NCBI RefSeq assembly: GCF_001886615.1
Contig: NZ_CP018139.1
Coordinates: forward strand, 2,542,001-2,606,000
Reading direction: 5' to 3'
Source: Halomonas aestuarii
GTDB lineage: Bacteria > Pseudomonadota > Gammaproteobacteria > Pseudomonadales > Halomonadaceae
Length of the DNA stretch: 64,000 nucleotides
Part shown: one piece after another, positions 48,426-57,302 of the stretch
Position numbering within the stretch: the first letter of the stretch is position 1
Layout: every line of letters begins with the position of its first letter
Notes under the pieces: model-generated
Told to the model about the DNA's origin: nothing
Database searches by the model: none
The model's input: only the letters and a program-made list of their open reading frames with translations
Made by a program: the position numbers and the translations under genes

Positions 48426-48569
48426 GGCGCGCTCCTCACAGTGTCAGTGGCACAGAGCCTATCACGACCGCCGAATGGGTCGCAGCCGGCGACGGAGGCG
48501 CGCCATCGTTCATGCAGAGGCATGGGGCACACCGGCCAGCTCAGCGGATCATCATGAATCCGCCGGCGT

Positions 48570-49481
48570 TCAGGAACCCGCCAGGCGGTATCCCCTGGCG
48601 GTCAAGCGCTCGGCCAGGGCGGCGATATGCGCCGGGCTGACCTCGCAGCAGCCGCCCACGATGGTCGCGCCCTTCTCGACCCACCGACAGGCGTGATCGG
48701 CGTAGCCCTCGGGGCCGAGGTCCTGGCGCGTCTCCAGCGCTTCCACCGTGCCGCCGGGCGGCAGCGACGCCGCCGCCGTGAAGCCGTTGGCGTAGCCGCC
48801 GAACGGCACGCCGAGGTCGGCCAGGGACGCCATGGCGGTCGTGACCGCCTCGGGCACCGAGCAGTTGACCAGCACCGCCTCGGCGCCGGCCTCCACCACC
48901 GCCTGGGCGGCCTCGGCCAGTGGCTCGCCGGAGCGCAGGCGCGTGCCATCCTGGTCGTCTACCGAGAAGGCGACCCACACCGGCACGCCATGCTCCACCG
49001 CCGCACGGGTCGCGGCCAGCGCCTCGCGGGTCAGGGTCATGGTCTCGCAGAGGAAGAGATCGACGCCCTCGGCCTGGACCTGCACCAGGCGGCGATAGTC
49101 GCGCAGGCAGGTGGCGTCGTCCGGCACGACCTCAGGGTGATAGCTCGCGACCAAGGGGGGCAGGCAGCCCGCGATGCGCACTGCCTGGCCGCTCTCCTCG
49201 TGCGCCTGGCGGGCGGCGTTCAACGCGGCGGCGTGGAGCGGCGCGAACAGGTCGGGATCGCCGTCCCGCGCGAGCCGCTGCGGCGTCGCGCTGTAGTTGT
49301 TGGTGGTGATGATCCGGGCACCGGCGTCGATGAAGTCGCGGTGGATGGCGGTGACCAGATCCGGTTCGTCCAGCATCACCTGGGCGGACCACAGCGGAGT
49401 GGCGGGTCGCTCGCTGCGCCGCCTGAGCTCCTGCCCCATTCCCCCGTCCAGTAGCACTACCGGGTGTTCGTCAGCGCGCAT
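48570..49481 (-). CDS. Homocysteine S-methyltransferase family protein
   Basis: 303 residues, TIM barrel with the zinc cysteines in VLVNCSVPE and TIVGGCCEVSP (GGCC motif). It should transfer a methyl group from a donor such as S-methylmethionine to homocysteine (MmuM-like). It is a stand-alone gene, followed by argE on the same strand after 144 bp. Confidence 0.88.
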   Translation of the reverse strand: MRADEHPVVLLDGGMGQELRRRSERPATPLWSAQVMLDEPDLVTAIHRDFIDAGARIITTNNYSATPQRLARDGDPDLFAPLHAAALNAARQAHEESGQAVRIAGCLPPLVASYHPEVVPDDATCLRDYRRLVQVQAEGVDLFLCETMTLTREALAATRAAVEHGVPVWVAFSVDDQDGTRLRSGEPLAEAAQAVVEAGAEAVLVNCSVPEAVTTAMASLADLGVPFGGYANGFTAAASLPPGGTVEALETRQDLGPEGYADHACRWVEKGATIVGGCCEVSPAHIAALAERLTARGYRLAGS

Positions 49482-49587
49482 CGGGTCACCATCCTTCGTT
49501 GAAATGCCTGTCGCCTCGCCAGTCGTGGCTCGGCATGTGGACCCTAGCCGTTCATGTCGATCCGCTCAAGGAGGCGCCGGGGCGCCG

Positions 49588-50166
49588 TCATGCCCTGCGT
49601 TGGTGCAGGCGGCGGCTGACTTGCGCCAGTGGCGAGCGCTCGCCGCGCAGCCAGGGGCCCAGCAGGCGCATGGAGAGGGGGATGAACACGAACACCATCA
49701 CCGGCGTGAGCATCAGGGTGGTGACCAGCATCCGGGGCAGCAGCGGCAGGGCGCTGAGCGCCTCGCCGAACAGCGCCTGGAACAGCAGCGAGACCGGGAA
49801 GAAGGCCAGCCAGATGGCGATGGCCTGCTTCCAGCGCGGCGGCGCCTGGCCGGTGGCGTCCTGGAACCAGCCTTCCAGCCCGGTGGCGCGATGCTCCTGG
49901 GGCGCCTCGAAGAGCCCCTCGCCGCGGGCCAGCCAGGCCCGGCGCGAGGCGGAGTGCTCCCAGATCGCCAGGGTATCGGCGTCGCGGAAGCGGAAGATGA
50001 TCTGGTATTCGTCGTCGCCGGGGGGCGGGGCCAGCACCCCGGAGCCCAGGTAGCCGGCGAAGTCGCTGGCGAGCTCGCGGCCCTCTTCCAGCCAGGCGGA
50101 GAAGTCGCGGTAACGGCCGCGGGCCACGCGGCGTGCCACCATCAGGGTGACGGGTTCGGATGACAT
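49588..50166 (-). CDS. Antibiotic-biosynthesis-monooxygenase-like membrane protein
   Basis: 192 residues. The N-terminal ABM domain (about 5-95, WLEEGRELASDFAGYLGSGV) is followed by two helices (about 125-175). ATG 50166 has GAGGAG 7 bp upstream. The two-domain form resembles other bacterial proteins of unknown function; enzymatic activity is not certain. Confidence 0.82.
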   Translation of the reverse strand: MSSEPVTLMVARRVARGRYRDFSAWLEEGRELASDFAGYLGSGVLAPPPGDDEYQIIFRFRDADTLAIWEHSASRRAWLARGEGLFEAPQEHRATGLEGWFQDATGQAPPRWKQAIAIWLAFFPVSLLFQALFGEALSALPLLPRMLVTTLMLTPVMVFVFIPLSMRLLGPWLRGERSPLAQVSRRLHQRRA

Positions 50167-50530
50167 CGTGGGTCTCCTCGTTCGTTCGGTGCCCGGGTAG
50201 GGCGCCGTGATCACTCGGGCCGGGTAGGCCCTCATGATGTAATAGGCAAGAAGTATACCAGACGGTCGCTTCTGTATGGTGGCATGGCCTGCATGTTCGG
50301 CCTTCAGGCAGCGTTTTACTCTGCCAAGATGGTGTCGCATGGCGAGCCTGGCGTGTGCTGCGTCTCGGGCGGGCGTGCCGAGGCACCCGCCAGCAAGGCT
50401 TGCGCGCCGTCGTCGGCGCCGATATGCGATCCGGGCGACGCTGCCCGGCGCGCCGCCAAAATTGCAATCCTGGTGCCGCAATGCATGATGGGGCCAAGCC
50501 CCTCCCTTATCCTTGTCAGGTCACGATCCG
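50167..50530. promoter_or_regulatory. Gene-free 364 bp between the ABM gene and mntR
   Basis: I see no convincing ORF, repeat or operator here. It must contain the divergent promoters for the ABM gene and mntR. Confidence 0.4.
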
Positions 50531-50977
50531 ATGACATCAGCGCTTCAGCACCGCCATGGGCGACTCATCGAGCCGGATAGCCACGTGCAGGGCTTCCGCA
50601 AGGCGCGCGATGCGCGGCGCACCGAGCTGGCGGAAGACTACGTCGAGCTGATCTCGGACCTGATCGCCGATAGCGGCGAGGCCCGCCAGATCGATATCGC
50701 GCGTCGCCTCGGCGTCGCCCAGCCCACCGTGGCCAAGATGCTCAAGCGTCTCGACGAGGAGGGGCTGATCGTCAAGCGGCCCTACCGGGGGATCTCCATG
50801 ACCGAGGCCGGGGAGCGCCTCGCCGCCGACAGTCGGCGGCGCCACCGCCTCGTCGAGGCCTGCCTGCGCAAGCTGGGGGTGAGCGCCGAGACCGCGCGCC
50901 TCGATGCCGAGGGCATCGAGCACCACGTCAGCGGCGAGACCCTGGCGGCCTTCGAGCGCTTTCTCGACGAGGGCTGA
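50531..50977 (+). CDS. mntR: Manganese-responsive regulator MntR (DtxR family)
   Basis: 148 residues. N-terminal winged helix ([29 protein letters not shown], about 50-80) and C-terminal dimerisation/metal domain ([13 protein letters not shown], then [12 protein letters not shown]). The SH3-like third domain of DtxR is absent, as in MntR. It binds Mn2+ and represses uptake. It lies just upstream of the mnt operon, whose promoter holds an MntR box. Confidence 0.9.
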   Translation: MTSALQHRHGRLIEPDSHVQGFRKARDARRTELAEDYVELISDLIADSGEARQIDIARRLGVAQPTVAKMLKRLDEEGLIVKRPYRGISMTEAGERLAADSRRRHRLVEACLRKLGVSAETARLDAEGIEHHVSGETLAAFERFLDEG

Positions 50978-51076
50978 ACGACCTCGACGCCGCGTCGGGC
51001 GGGACGCCGCCGCCGAGCCACACCGATCGACCCACGATGGGACGCCATCACCAGAGACCTTCGAGAACGCAGTATG

Positions 51077-51094
51077 CGCGGGAGCACTCCCGCG
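51077..51094 (+). terminator. Hairpin between mntR and the mnt operon
   Basis: A perfect 8-bp stem (CGCGGGAG) with a CA loop, directly before the mnt promoter. It lacks a U-tract but separates the two transcription units. Confidence 0.5.
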
Positions 51095-51123
51095 TTACCC
51101 TGTCGTATAGCAAAGGCTATACT
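51095..51123 (+). promoter_or_regulatory. Promoter of the mnt operon with an MntR box
   Basis: TTACCC and TATACT are spaced by 17 bp. The perfect inverted repeat GTATAGC-AAAG-GCTATAC (51105-51122) overlaps spacer and -10 box, closely matching the E. coli MntR box (ATAGCAAAGGCTAT core). Mn-bound MntR would block RNA polymerase. Confidence 0.88.
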
Positions 51124-51166
51124 TGATCGATTACCGCACTCTGGCCACGTTGATGGGGAAGGGCAT

Positions 51167-52159
51167 ATGACACGCTGGAAGAGCACACTTGGCCTGCTGG
51201 CGCCGCTGGCGCCGCTGGCGCCGCTGGCGCTGAGCGGCCAGACGATGGCGGCCGAGCCGCCGATGACCACCGTGACCACCATCGGCATGATCGCCGACGT
51301 GGCAAGCGAGGTGGGCGGCGAGTGCGCCGACGTCTCGGCGATCATGGGCCCCGGGGTCGATCCACATCTCTACCAGGCGAGCGCCCGGGACGTGGCGACC
51401 CTGCAGCAGGCCGAGCAGATCTTCTACTCCGGCTACTCCCTGGAGGGCCAGCTCGGCAACGTGCTGGAACGCTTTGCCGAGACCACGCCGACCGTGGCGG
51501 TGGCGCCGTCGTCCATCGATACGGCAAGCCTGATCACCGTGCAGGACGTCTACGGCATCGACCCGCACCTGTGGATGGACGTCTCGCTGTGGGCGCAGAT
51601 CATTCCCACCCTGGCCGACGCCTTCGTCGAGGCGCGCCCCGCCTGCGAGGCTGACATCCGCGCCAACGCCGACGCCTATGCCACCCAGCTCGAGGCCCTG
51701 CACGGCTGGATCGAGGCGAGCATCGCGACGATTCCCGAGGCGCAGCGCATCCTGGTCACCGCCCACGACGCCTTCAACTACTACGGCCGCGCCTACGGCA
51801 TCGAGGTCGCCGGCATCCAGGGCATCAGCACCGAGACCGAGACCGGCGTGGCGGACATCCGCCGCATGACCCAGGTGGTGATCGATCGCGAGGTGCCCGC
51901 CGTGTTCATCGAGAGCACCATCAACCCACGCACCGTGCAGGCGGTGATCGATGCCGCCCGCGAGCAGGGCCACGAGGTCGAGATCGGCGGCCAGCTCTAC
52001 TCCGATGCCATGGGTGAGGCGGGCACCGCCGGCGGTACCTACATCGGCATGCTCCACGCCAACACCGGGCACATCGTCGAGGCGCTCGGCGGCGAACTGG
52101 CCCCGCTGCCCGCCCCCCTCGAGGGCTGGGCCGAGCGCTGGGAGATCCCCGCCGGCTGA
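51167..52159 (+). CDS. Manganese ABC transporter substrate-binding protein (TroA/PsaA-like)
   Basis: 330 residues. Signal peptide to about residue 29, containing an LAP-repeat. Metal ligands can be placed as His67 (VDPHLY), His134 (IDPHLW), His200 (VTAHDAF) and Asp280 (LYSDAM), the TroA set that binds Mn2+/Zn2+. The MntR box before the operon indicates manganese. ATG 51167 follows GGGGAAGG. Confidence 0.9.
   Translation: MTRWKSTLGLLAPLAPLAPLALSGQTMAAEPPMTTVTTIGMIADVASEVGGECADVSAIMGPGVDPHLYQASARDVATLQQAEQIFYSGYSLEGQLGNVLERFAETTPTVAVAPSSIDTASLITVQDVYGIDPHLWMDVSLWAQIIPTLADAFVEARPACEADIRANADAYATQLEALHGWIEASIATIPEAQRILVTAHDAFNYYGRAYGIEVAGIQGISTETETGVADIRRMTQVVIDREVPAVFIESTINPRTVQAVIDAAREQGHEVEIGGQLYSDAMGEAGTAGGTYIGMLHANTGHIVEALGGELAPLPAPLEGWAERWEIPAG
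51197..51231 (+). repeat. 9-bp tandem repeat in the signal peptide of the Mn-binding protein
   Basis: The unit CTGGCGCCG occurs three times plus a partial fourth copy, encoding repeated Leu-Ala-Pro. The unit is in frame, so copy-number change would lengthen or shorten the signal peptide. Confidence 0.85.
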
Positions 52160-52242
52160 TCGCCCGGGCCGTGTCCCCGTACCGACGCCTCGCCACACCT
52201 ACTGACCGCCACCCCTGGAACCGCCATCTCGCGGGAGAGCTC

Positions 52243-53043
52243 ATGTCGACGACGCTTCACGAACCGGATCTGGCCCTGCACGTCGAGGACCTGACCGTCA
52301 GCTATCACAGCAAGCCGGTGCTGTGGGACATCGACTTCGACGTGCCGCCTGGGGTGATGGCGGCCATCGTCGGCCCCAACGGTGCCGGCAAGAGCACCCT
52401 GATCAAGAGCGTGCTGGGGCTGGTGCCCACGGTGGCGGGGCACGTCACCCTGCACGGCCGGCCGTACAAGGCGCAGCGCCGCCGGGTCGGCTACGTGCCG
52501 CAGCGCTCCAGCGTCGACTGGGACTTCCCCACCACCGCGCTGGACGTGGTCACCATGGGGCTCTACGGCCGGCTGGGCTGGCTGCGACGCCCCGGTCGGC
52601 GCGAGCGCGACGAGGCGATGGCGGCGCTGGAGCTGGTCGGCATGGCCGACTTCGCCCGCCGCCAGATCAGCCAGCTCTCCGGCGGCCAGCAGCAGCGGGT
52701 GTTCCTGGCCCGGGCGCTGGTGCAGAAGGCCGACGTCTACTTCCTCGACGAGCCCATGGCCGGAGTCGACGCCACCACCGAGCGCGCCATCGTCGACATC
52801 CTTCGCCGCCTGCGCGACGAGGGCAAGACGGTGATCGTGGTGCACCACGACCTGCAGACCGTGCGCAGCTACTTCGACTGGCTGCTGATCCTCAATGTGC
52901 GGGTCATCGCCCAGGGGCCGGTCGCCGAGGTCTACACCGCCGAGCATCTGCGCCAGGCCTACGGCGGGCAGATCGCCCTGCTCGACCAGGATACCTTCCT
53001 CTCCGAGGAGGCGGCCGCCGAGGCCGCGGAGCGGGCCGGATGA
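52243..53043 (+). CDS. Manganese ABC transporter ATP-binding protein
   Basis: 266 residues. Walker A VGPNGAGKST, signature LSGGQQQR, Walker B VYFLDEPMAGVD and H-loop VVHHDLQT are intact. It belongs to the Zn/Mn/chelate importer class (ZnuC/TroB/MntB). The stop overlaps the next gene by 4 bp. Confidence 0.93.
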   Translation: MSTTLHEPDLALHVEDLTVSYHSKPVLWDIDFDVPPGVMAAIVGPNGAGKSTLIKSVLGLVPTVAGHVTLHGRPYKAQRRRVGYVPQRSSVDWDFPTTALDVVTMGLYGRLGWLRRPGRRERDEAMAALELVGMADFARRQISQLSGGQQQRVFLARALVQKADVYFLDEPMAGVDATTERAIVDILRRLRDEGKTVIVVHHDLQTVRSYFDWLLILNVRVIAQGPVAEVYTAEHLRQAYGGQIALLDQDTFLSEEAAAEAAERAG

Positions 53044-54185
53044 GCGTCGTCGAGCTGCTCTCCGACTACACCATCCAGAACGTCGTCGCCGGGGCGGCCC
53101 TGCTGGGGCTCGTCAGCGGGGTGCTGGGCAGTTTCGCGGTGCTGCGCCAGCAAAGCCTGCTCGGCGACACCATGTCCCACGCCGCACTGCCCGGGGTCTG
53201 CCTGGGCTTCATCATCGCCGGCACCCGGGATATCGGCAGCATCCTGCTCGGGGCGCTGGCCACCGGCGCGCTGGCCGCCCTGGTGATGCTGCTGCTGACG
53301 CGCATGAGCCGGCTCAAGACCGACGCCGGCCTCGGCATCACCCTGAGCGTCTTCTTCGCCATGGGCGTGGTGCTGCTGACCCATATCCAGGGCATGAACA
53401 ACGCCTCCCAGGGCGGCCTCGATGCCTTCCTGTTCGGGCAGGCGGCGGCGACCCTGCGCTCCGACCTGTGGATCATGGGCGGCATCACCGCCGTGGCCCT
53501 GCTGCTGGTCGCGGCGCTGTGGAAGGAGTTCAAGCTGGTCTCCTTCGACCCCGAGTTCGCCACCTCCCTGGGCATGCCGGTGGCCTGGCTCGAGGTGCTG
53601 CTCACGGTGATGGTGGCGCTGGCCGTGGTGGTCGGGTTGCAGATGGTCGGGGTGGTGCTGATGGCGGCGATGATCATCGCACCGGCGGTGGCCGCCCGCC
53701 AGTGGAGCCGTCGCCTCGAGGACATGGTGCTGCTGGCCGCGCTGATCGGCGTGGCCGGCGGCATCTTCGGCGCGCTGTTAAGCGCGCTCTCCCGCGGGCT
53801 CGCCACCGGGCCGCTGATCATCCTGAGCGTCTCCAGCGTGGTGCTGGTGTCGATGACCGTGGCGCCGGAGCGCGGCTTCCTCTGGGAGGCGCTGCGCCGG
53901 GTTCGCGCGCGGCGCCGGCTACGCTACCAGCAGGTGCTGACCACCCTCTACCGTCTCGCCGTGCACCACGACGACCCGGTCTACCCCTCGGAGCAGGGCA
54001 TGCTCGACACCTACCACGGCCTGCGCACCCGCGCCGTGCTGAGCCAGCTCGAGCGACGGGGCCTCGCCGAATGGCAGGCCTCGCCGCACGGTGAGCCGGG
54101 CCCGGCCCGGCGCTGGGTGCTGACCCCGGCGGGCATCGCCGAGGCCGAGCGGGTGCTGGATGCCCTCGGCCGGGAGGACGCCTGA
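53040..54185 (+). CDS. Manganese ABC transporter permease with C-terminal winged-helix-like domain
   Basis: 381 residues. Eight to nine helices (about 1-280) of the ABC-3 permease family. The last 95 residues form an extra domain (LDTYHGLRTRAVLSQLERRGLAEWQ, ending WVLTPAGIAEAERVLDALG) resembling a winged helix. ZnuB-type permeases are usually about 260-300 residues and lack it. ATG 53040 overlaps the ATPase stop. Confidence 0.9.
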   Translation: MSVVELLSDYTIQNVVAGAALLGLVSGVLGSFAVLRQQSLLGDTMSHAALPGVCLGFIIAGTRDIGSILLGALATGALAALVMLLLTRMSRLKTDAGLGITLSVFFAMGVVLLTHIQGMNNASQGGLDAFLFGQAAATLRSDLWIMGGITAVALLLVAALWKEFKLVSFDPEFATSLGMPVAWLEVLLTVMVALAVVVGLQMVGVVLMAAMIIAPAVAARQWSRRLEDMVLLAALIGVAGGIFGALLSALSRGLATGPLIILSVSSVVLVSMTVAPERGFLWEALRRVRARRRLRYQQVLTTLYRLAVHHDDPVYPSEQGMLDTYHGLRTRAVLSQLERRGLAEWQASPHGEPGPARRWVLTPAGIAEAERVLDALGREDA

Positions 54186-55324
54186 TGCTCACCGCCCTGC
54201 TCGACAACGTGGCCCTGCAGATCATGCTGGTGGGCGCCCTGGTGGGCATCGCCTCCACCCTGGTGGGCACCTTCCTGGTACTGCGCGGCACCAGCATGCT
54301 CTCCGACGCCATCGGCCACTCCATCGTCTTCGGCATCGTCATCGTCTGGCTGATCACCCACCAGCAGAGCGGCCCGGTCCAGATCCTCGGCGCCGCCCTG
54401 GCCGGCGTGCTCACGGTGTTTCTCACCGAGCTTCTGGTCAGCACCCGGCGGGTCAAGAAGGACGCCGCCATCGGCCTGGTCTTCCCGGTGCTGTTCTCGA
54501 TCGGCGTGCTGCTGCTCAACCTCTATGCCCGGGACGTGCACATCGACACCCACACCGTGCTGCTCGGCGAGATCGGCTTCGTGTGGCTCGATACCGTGAC
54601 CCTCGGCGACTACCGGGTGCCGCGCTCGCTGCTCTCCATGGGCGCCATGACGCTGCTCAACGCCGCCTTCGTGGTGCTGTTCTTCAAGGAGCTCAAGCTC
54701 GCCACCTTCGACGAGGCGCTGGCCAAGGCCCTCGGCCTGGCGCCGGGGCTGCTGTTCTACGCTCTGCTGCTGCTGACCAGCGGCACCGCCGTGGCGGCCT
54801 TCGACGCGGTGGGGGCGGTGCTCTTCGTCGCCTTCGTGATCGTGCCGCCCTCGACGGCCTACCTGCTCACCGACCGGCTGTGGCTGATGTTCCTCTACGG
54901 CATCGCCGTCTCCATCGCCTCCAGCGTCAGCGGCTACGCCCTGGCGGTGGCCTGGGACGTCTCGATCGGCGGCATGATGGCGGTGATGACCGGCGTCTTC
55001 CTGATGCTGGCCTTCCTCGCCGGGCCGCGCTACGGCGTGGTCGCCCAGCTGCTTCGCCGCCGCGGCCAGCGCCGCCACAACGAGATCCGCACCCTCGCCG
55101 TGCACCTCTACAACCACGAAGGCGGACCTGAGCAGGGCGAGGAGAACGTCATCCGCGCCTTGCGCGACCACCTGCGCTGGGACGCCGCCAAGGCCGTCGG
55201 GGTCGTGCAGCGCGGCAGCGACCAGCGGCTGATCGTGCGCGAGGGCGAGGCCCTGCGCCTCACCTCGCGGGGCCGCGAGATGGCCCGGGAGATCCTCGAC
55301 CCCAGCGGCCGCCGATCCGCCTGA
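54185..55324 (+). CDS. Second manganese ABC transporter permease with C-terminal winged-helix-like domain
   Basis: 379 residues, ABC-3 family permease with about eight helices. The last 90 residues (NEIRTLAVHLYNHE, then LRLTSRGREMAREIL) again look like a winged helix. It overlaps the previous gene by 1 bp (TGATG). Two different permeases imply a heterodimeric channel. Confidence 0.9.
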   Translation: MLTALLDNVALQIMLVGALVGIASTLVGTFLVLRGTSMLSDAIGHSIVFGIVIVWLITHQQSGPVQILGAALAGVLTVFLTELLVSTRRVKKDAAIGLVFPVLFSIGVLLLNLYARDVHIDTHTVLLGEIGFVWLDTVTLGDYRVPRSLLSMGAMTLLNAAFVVLFFKELKLATFDEALAKALGLAPGLLFYALLLLTSGTAVAAFDAVGAVLFVAFVIVPPSTAYLLTDRLWLMFLYGIAVSIASSVSGYALAVAWDVSIGGMMAVMTGVFLMLAFLAGPRYGVVAQLLRRRGQRRHNEIRTLAVHLYNHEGGPEQGEENVIRALRDHLRWDAAKAVGVVQRGSDQRLIVREGEALRLTSRGREMAREILDPSGRRSA

Positions 55325-55386
55325 CGCCTTTCTGCGGGGGCTGACCTCACCGGGAAGCCCGCCCTTTTGGGAGCGCCCCTCACTTA

Positions 55387-55433
55387 CCCCTGCGACCTTT
55401 GCATGCCTGGCCCTAAGGCCGCGCTGGCGTCAG
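55387..55433 (+). repeat. Short intergenic repeat, family B, copy 1
   Basis: A 47-bp element starting CCCCTGCGACCTTTGCATG, matched by 56167-56215 (about 80 percent by eye). Shared core: GCATG(C/G)CTGGCCCT(A/C)AGGCCGC. Confidence 0.75.
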
Positions 55434-55561
55434 CCCATTTTCGCGGAACGTTTCATACTGAGGCGAGATAGCCGGCGGCGTGCGGTTCAACGGGGCCTTC
55501 GAGCGTGACGTCCAGCGCCGGCCATGTGGTTCCCCCTTGTTAACAACCTGAGGAGTTGGCG

Positions 55562-55969
55562 ATGGAAACATTCGAAGGAAAAGGGTCCTGTCTCTGCGGC
55601 GCAGTGACATTCACCGCAAATAACGCCAGTGAGGGCATCGAGGCCTGCCATTGCGGGATGTGCAGGACATGGGGAGGCGGGCCGCTGATGGCCAGCCGCT
55701 GCGGGAGTGACGTCGCTTTCGACGGCGAGGAAAACATTTCGGTTTACGCATCTTCAGAATGGGCAGAGCGCGGTTTCTGTAACGTATGTGGTAGTCATCT
55801 GTTTTTCCGCCTGAAGGATACCCATACCCATTTCATTCCCGTGGGGCTCTTCGAGCATCAGGGGGCTTTCACCTTCAGGCAGCAATCCTGTGTCGATAGG
55901 AAGCCATCGTTCTATGCCTTCGCGAACAGGACAACAAACCTGACCGAGGCACAGCTGATGGGCAAGTGA
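55562..55969 (+). CDS. GFA-family (glutathione-dependent formaldehyde-activating enzyme-like) zinc protein
   Basis: 135 residues. Zinc cysteines CLCG, CHCGMC and CNVCG follow the GFA pattern (GSCLCGAV, ACHCGMCR). Most GFA proteins have no proven substrate. ATG 55562 has GAGGAG 6 bp upstream. It is bracketed by the two copies of repeat B. Confidence 0.88.
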   Translation: METFEGKGSCLCGAVTFTANNASEGIEACHCGMCRTWGGGPLMASRCGSDVAFDGEENISVYASSEWAERGFCNVCGSHLFFRLKDTHTHFIPVGLFEHQGAFTFRQQSCVDRKPSFYAFANRTTNLTEAQLMGK

Positions 55970-56047
55970 TGCCCCTCAGTAAAAACCAGATAGCAATCGC
56001 ATGCGGTTGGTGAACTCGGTCGCTACCCTCCCAATTCTGCTGCGGGT

Positions 56048-56155
56048 GTGAGGCGTGACATCAGCGCCGACGTCATGGCCGGCGGCTCCCACGATCATCT
56101 CTTCGTGGAGGCAGAGAGCGAGCAGGCTCTGACGGTCCTGAAGGAGCGTCGAGTC
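56048..56155 (+). pseudogene. ACT-domain protein remnant
   Basis: About 36 codons read ISADVMAGGSHDHLFVEAE...ALTVLKE, close to the C-terminal part of small amino-acid-binding ACT proteins (typically ISxNVVAGYYHDHLFVP). Upstream, a fragment RLVNSVA lies in another frame, so the gene is broken. Confidence 0.5.
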
Positions 56156-56166
56156 CCGGTGTCTCG

Positions 56167-56215
56167 CCCCTTCGCGACTTTCGCATGGCTGGCCCTCAGG
56201 CCGCTTTGGTGTCAG
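56167..56215 (+). repeat. Short intergenic repeat, family B, copy 2
   Basis: A 49-bp element starting CCCCTTCGCGACTTTCGCATG, same orientation as copy 1 and about 780 bp away, 74 bp before the NERD gene. Confidence 0.75.
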
Positions 56216-56288
56216 GCTGACGGGTAACGAAATGTTGCAAAGCGTCAGCGATGGCCCGGCAACCGGGCCGACATGCAGGGATAAGCCC

Positions 56289-57302
56289 ATGATCCTTAAG
56301 GAAAAGGACGCCTACCCAAGCGGCGACGGCCATGGCGGTGACGAGCGCGCCTTCTACGGCCACAAGCAGGAGCAGGACGTCGCCTTCCAGCTGCGCCGCG
56401 AGTTCGGCGAGCACAAGCAGATCCACGTCATCAACGACCTGCGCCTCGAACACCGCGGCGAGCGGGCGCAGATCGATCACCTGATCCTCCACCCCTACGG
56501 CTTCATCATCGTCGAATCCAAGAGCATCGTCGGCGAGGTCACGGTCAACGCTGCCGGCGAGTGGTCGCGCAGCTACCAGGGAAACTGGATGGGGATCCCG
56601 TCACCGATTCGCCAGGGGGAGTTACAGAAGCAGCTCTTGTATCATTTGATCAGAGATAACGTAGAGAAGATGCTTGGCAAGGTGCTGGGCATACAGACCA
56701 AGGTAGGAGGACGCGATTGGCAGGTGCTCTGTGCCGTCTCCAGCACCGCCATCCTGCATCGGGACAAGATGCCCAAGGATGTTGCCGATAGGGTGGTCAA
56801 GACGGAGTTTCTGGCAAAGAAGATTCGAGAGGTGGTGGGCAGTATCCTCACGGAGTATCTGAAGGCCAAGCCCAAGTTTTCGAAACAAGAGCTCTCCAAT
56901 ATCGCCAGCTTCCTGCTCGAGCATACTGCCCAGGTGAGCACCGCCTCGGCGAGCAGCGATAGCCAAACCGCCATACCAGAACCGGCCGCCCCCGTTGCCG
57001 AGCCTGCACCACACTACTCGGCTTCATCGGCGCCGGAAAACGTTTCCTTCCAGACCGAGCCTACCGTTCAGGCCCAGAATTTGGTGACCTGCAAGCAGTG
57101 TGGAGAGGCCCATCATCTCGCCGGCATGTACGGCCAGTACGGTTACTACGTGAAGTGCGGCCGTTGCAGCACCAACACCTCGATGAAGCAGCCATGTCCT
57201 GCTTGTGGCTGGAAGAGCGTGCGTGTGTCCAAGGATGGCCAGGAGTACACCGGCAGTTGTCGGAAATGCGCGCAGCAATTTCTGATTTTTCGGCAGGTAT
57301 AG
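56289..57302 (+). CDS. NERD-domain protein with C-terminal zinc ribbons
   Basis: 337 residues. The NERD nuclease-related domain (about 35-150) has RAQIDHLILHPYGFIIVESKS. A Pro/Ala/Ser-rich linker (about 220-265) leads to four CxxC pairs (CKQC, CGRC, CPAC, CRKC) forming two zinc ribbons. A DNA/RNA-processing role is possible but unknown. ATG 56289 is preferred; the upstream in-frame extension enters the repeat region. Confidence 0.85.
   Translation: MILKEKDAYPSGDGHGGDERAFYGHKQEQDVAFQLRREFGEHKQIHVINDLRLEHRGERAQIDHLILHPYGFIIVESKSIVGEVTVNAAGEWSRSYQGNWMGIPSPIRQGELQKQLLYHLIRDNVEKMLGKVLGIQTKVGGRDWQVLCAVSSTAILHRDKMPKDVADRVVKTEFLAKKIREVVGSILTEYLKAKPKFSKQELSNIASFLLEHTAQVSTASASSDSQTAIPEPAAPVAEPAPHYSASSAPENVSFQTEPTVQAQNLVTCKQCGEAHHLAGMYGQYGYYVKCGRCSTNTSMKQPCPACGWKSVRVSKDGQEYTGSCRKCAQQFLIFRQV

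Noticed and set aside
50284..50580. 98-codon plus-strand ORF upstream of mntR
   Set aside because: Overlaps mntR out of frame and has no start signal or domain.
55480..55561. Possible integron attC site upstream of the GFA gene
   Set aside because: A left core-like GTTCAAC is present but no matching GTTRRRY right core or paired arms were found.
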